A stretch of 6,298 nt of DNA, taken from Lachnospiraceae bacterium UBA3287. Lineage in GTDB: Bacteria; Bacillota; Clostridia; Lachnospirales; Lachnospiraceae. Of the stretch, positions 5,553-6,298 are shown one piece after another. Within the stretch, counting starts at the first letter, position 1. Every line of letters begins with the position of its first letter. The stretch covers positions 1,904-8,201 of the forward strand of contig DETN01000056.1 of the NCBI GenBank assembly GCA_002362155.1. Reading direction: 5' to 3'. The translations under genes and the position numbers were made by a program. The notes beneath the pieces are model-generated. The model saw only the letters and a program-made list of their open reading frames with translations. It was not told the origin of the DNA and ran no database searches.

Positions 5553-6083
5553 TTACTGCCTGCGGCCGTATTCTGAGATGCCCGAGAGCATGAAGAGGAA
5601 TACGGCAATGGGAATAAAGGAAAGATTTACGCTGATGCTGGTGCTGGAGTAACCGCTGATGGTTATGCCGCCCAGCAGGAGGCTGGCGCAGACTCCCAGG
5701 GCGATGGAAAAAATACCGCATACGATCTCCAGAATGCCGGCAGTCTTAAGGGCCTTGGAGCATTTGACGGAGAAGGGAGATTCATTGATGACTTCCTTCA
5801 GGGCTCTTTTGATCATGAAGATAAATATGACGGTAAGGAGCAGTATAAGGACGACTCCGCCCATGCCGATCAGAATGAAGTCTTTGTAGCCAAGGAGCAT
5901 CTGGGTGGTCAGAGGGCTTCCGTTAATGGTGATGGCCTCTCCTATTTCCGCGGGGAGTTCCGGAATGTTTTCCGGCATAAAGGCGATCACGCCGGCCGAG
6001 GCCGCTATGGCCACGGTAACAAGGATCATGAACCAGAATGCGATCGCAGCAAGAACATTGAGAAATTTCGCACAGCCTTTCAT
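5553..6083 (-). CDS. DUF2975-like integral membrane protein, four transmembrane helices
   Basis: A 176-residue membrane protein. Hydrophobic segments lie at about 8-36, 69-91, 113-137 and 152-169. A 30-residue loop between helices 1 and 2 (PENIPELPAEIGEAITINGS) should face outward. The short polar loop ESPFS (101-105), just before helix 3, and the EYG near the C-terminus (171-173) match the pattern of DUF2975 proteins (SPF before helix 3, E-Y-G after helix 4), though I assign this from memory of the family, not a search. Function is unknown. DUF2975 genes are usually paired with a small YozG-like helix-turn-helix gene directly downstream; here a terminator follows instead. Start: AAGGAG (minus strand, 6098-6093) is nine bases from the ATG at 6083 but touches another in-frame ATG at 6092, so 6083 is preferred. 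Confidence 0.75.
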   Translation of the reverse strand: MKGCAKFLNVLAAIAFWFMILVTVAIAASAGVIAFMPENIPELPAEIGEAITINGSPLTTQMLLGYKDFILIGMGGVVLILLLTVIFIFMIKRALKEVINESPFSVKCSKALKTAGILEIVCGIFSIALGVCASLLLGGITISGYSSTSISVNLSFIPIAVFLFMLSGISEYGRRQ

Positions 6084-6142
6084 AATATGCATCTCCTTCT
6101 AAAATGAAATCCATTCTCCTGCCTCCCGGGGCAGGTCTTTAC

Positions 6143-6203
6143 GGTATAGTGCTTACCATATACCATCATATCACAAGGGCGTCCCCCTGTCTTACCATGT
6201 AAG
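6143..6203. promoter_or_regulatory. repeats framing the DUF2975-like gene promoter, operator candidates
   Basis: CTTACCAT occurs at 6152-6159 and again at 6191-6198, 39 bases apart on either side of the -10. The right copy is part of an inverted repeat CTTAC-CAT-GTAAG (6191-6203) that overlaps the -35. The left copy lies inside GGTATA-N10-TATACC (6143-6164), over the predicted transcription start. This layout suits a repressor bridging or covering the promoter; the protein is unknown. Confidence 0.4.
6165..6193 (-). promoter_or_regulatory. promoter of the DUF2975-like gene
   Basis: On the minus strand AAGACA (6193-6188, ending in the consensus GACA) is followed after exactly 17 bases by TATGAT (6170-6165). 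The spacer ends in TGA, giving an extended -10. Transcription near 6158 leaves a leader of about 75 bases. This is the best-formed promoter in the window. Confidence 0.65.
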
Positions 6204-6229
6204 TTAATTTCCTGTATATTCTGTATATT
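6192..6229 (+). promoter_or_regulatory. possible rightward promoter with tandem 9-bp repeat
   Basis: TTACCA (6192-6197) is followed after 17 bases by TATATT (6215-6220) with a TG two bases before it (6213-6214), a plausible promoter leading out of the window. CTGTATATT is repeated exactly at 6212-6220 and 6221-6229, so it may offer two overlapping -10 hexamers or a binding site. From 6230 to 6298 I see no supported gene. Confidence 0.25.
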
Positions 6230-6298
6230 TGTGCCGGAAGCCGGGGCCGTTTGGGGCAGATGTCCGGCAGGGAGGAAAAAAACGGAAAGACCGAAAAA

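Noticed and set aside
6260..6298. ATG at 6260 with an open frame to the edge (MSGREEKNGKTEK)
   Set aside because: Only 13 codons are visible, no ribosome binding site is well placed, and any highly charged A-rich stretch reads this way; too little to call a gene.

Overview
The window is a compact chromosomal stretch, most likely from a Clostridia (Lachnospiraceae-like) Firmicute. The reasons are AGGAGG-type ribosome binding sites, sigma-A promoters with an extended -10 (TGnTAnnnT), moderately high GC with many AGG/AGA arginine codons, strong intrinsic terminators between units, and the family mix (PucR-type regulator, YcxB-like and DUF2975-like membrane proteins, several alpha/beta hydrolases). 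The lineage is inferred from style, not from a marker gene. I see no rRNA, tRNA, CRISPR array, transposase, phage gene or integration scar.

Layout. (1) 1-531: the 3' part of a YcjY-like alpha/beta hydrolase entering from the left, closed by a terminator at 548-585. (2) 586-1397: a 15-bp tandem repeat, an extended -10 promoter, a YcxB-like two-helix membrane protein (778-1314), and a long terminator-like hairpin (1348-1397). (3) 1415-2931: two related EstA-type serine esterases overlapping by four bases, an obvious translationally coupled pair. (4) 2965-3009: a perfect 20-bp-stem palindrome closing both this pair and the opposing gene. (5) 3044-4222, minus strand: a PucR/CdaR-type transcription regulator with a promoter and a structured leader. 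(6) 4379-4811: a palindromic operator candidate, then a monocistronic unit encoding a 56-residue protein I do not recognise. (7) 4865-5463: a promoter, a hotdog-fold acyl-CoA thioesterase (YbgC/FadM type) and its terminator. (8) 5484-6203, minus strand: a DUF2975-like four-helix membrane protein with promoter, repeats and terminator. (9) 6204-6298: intergenic, with a tandem 9-bp repeat.

How the parts relate. Three of the seven genes encode hydrolases of the alpha/beta fold and a fourth encodes a thioesterase, so ester and thioester hydrolysis is the recurring theme. Only the two EstA-like genes are clearly co-expressed. The PucR-type regulator is convergent to them and divergent from the small protein gene, which makes those units the first candidate targets, but nothing in the sequence proves this. 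The most interesting parts are the unrecognised small protein with a full set of expression signals and the leader hairpins before the esterase pair and the regulator. I found no clear evidence of a new defence, mobile or biosynthetic system.
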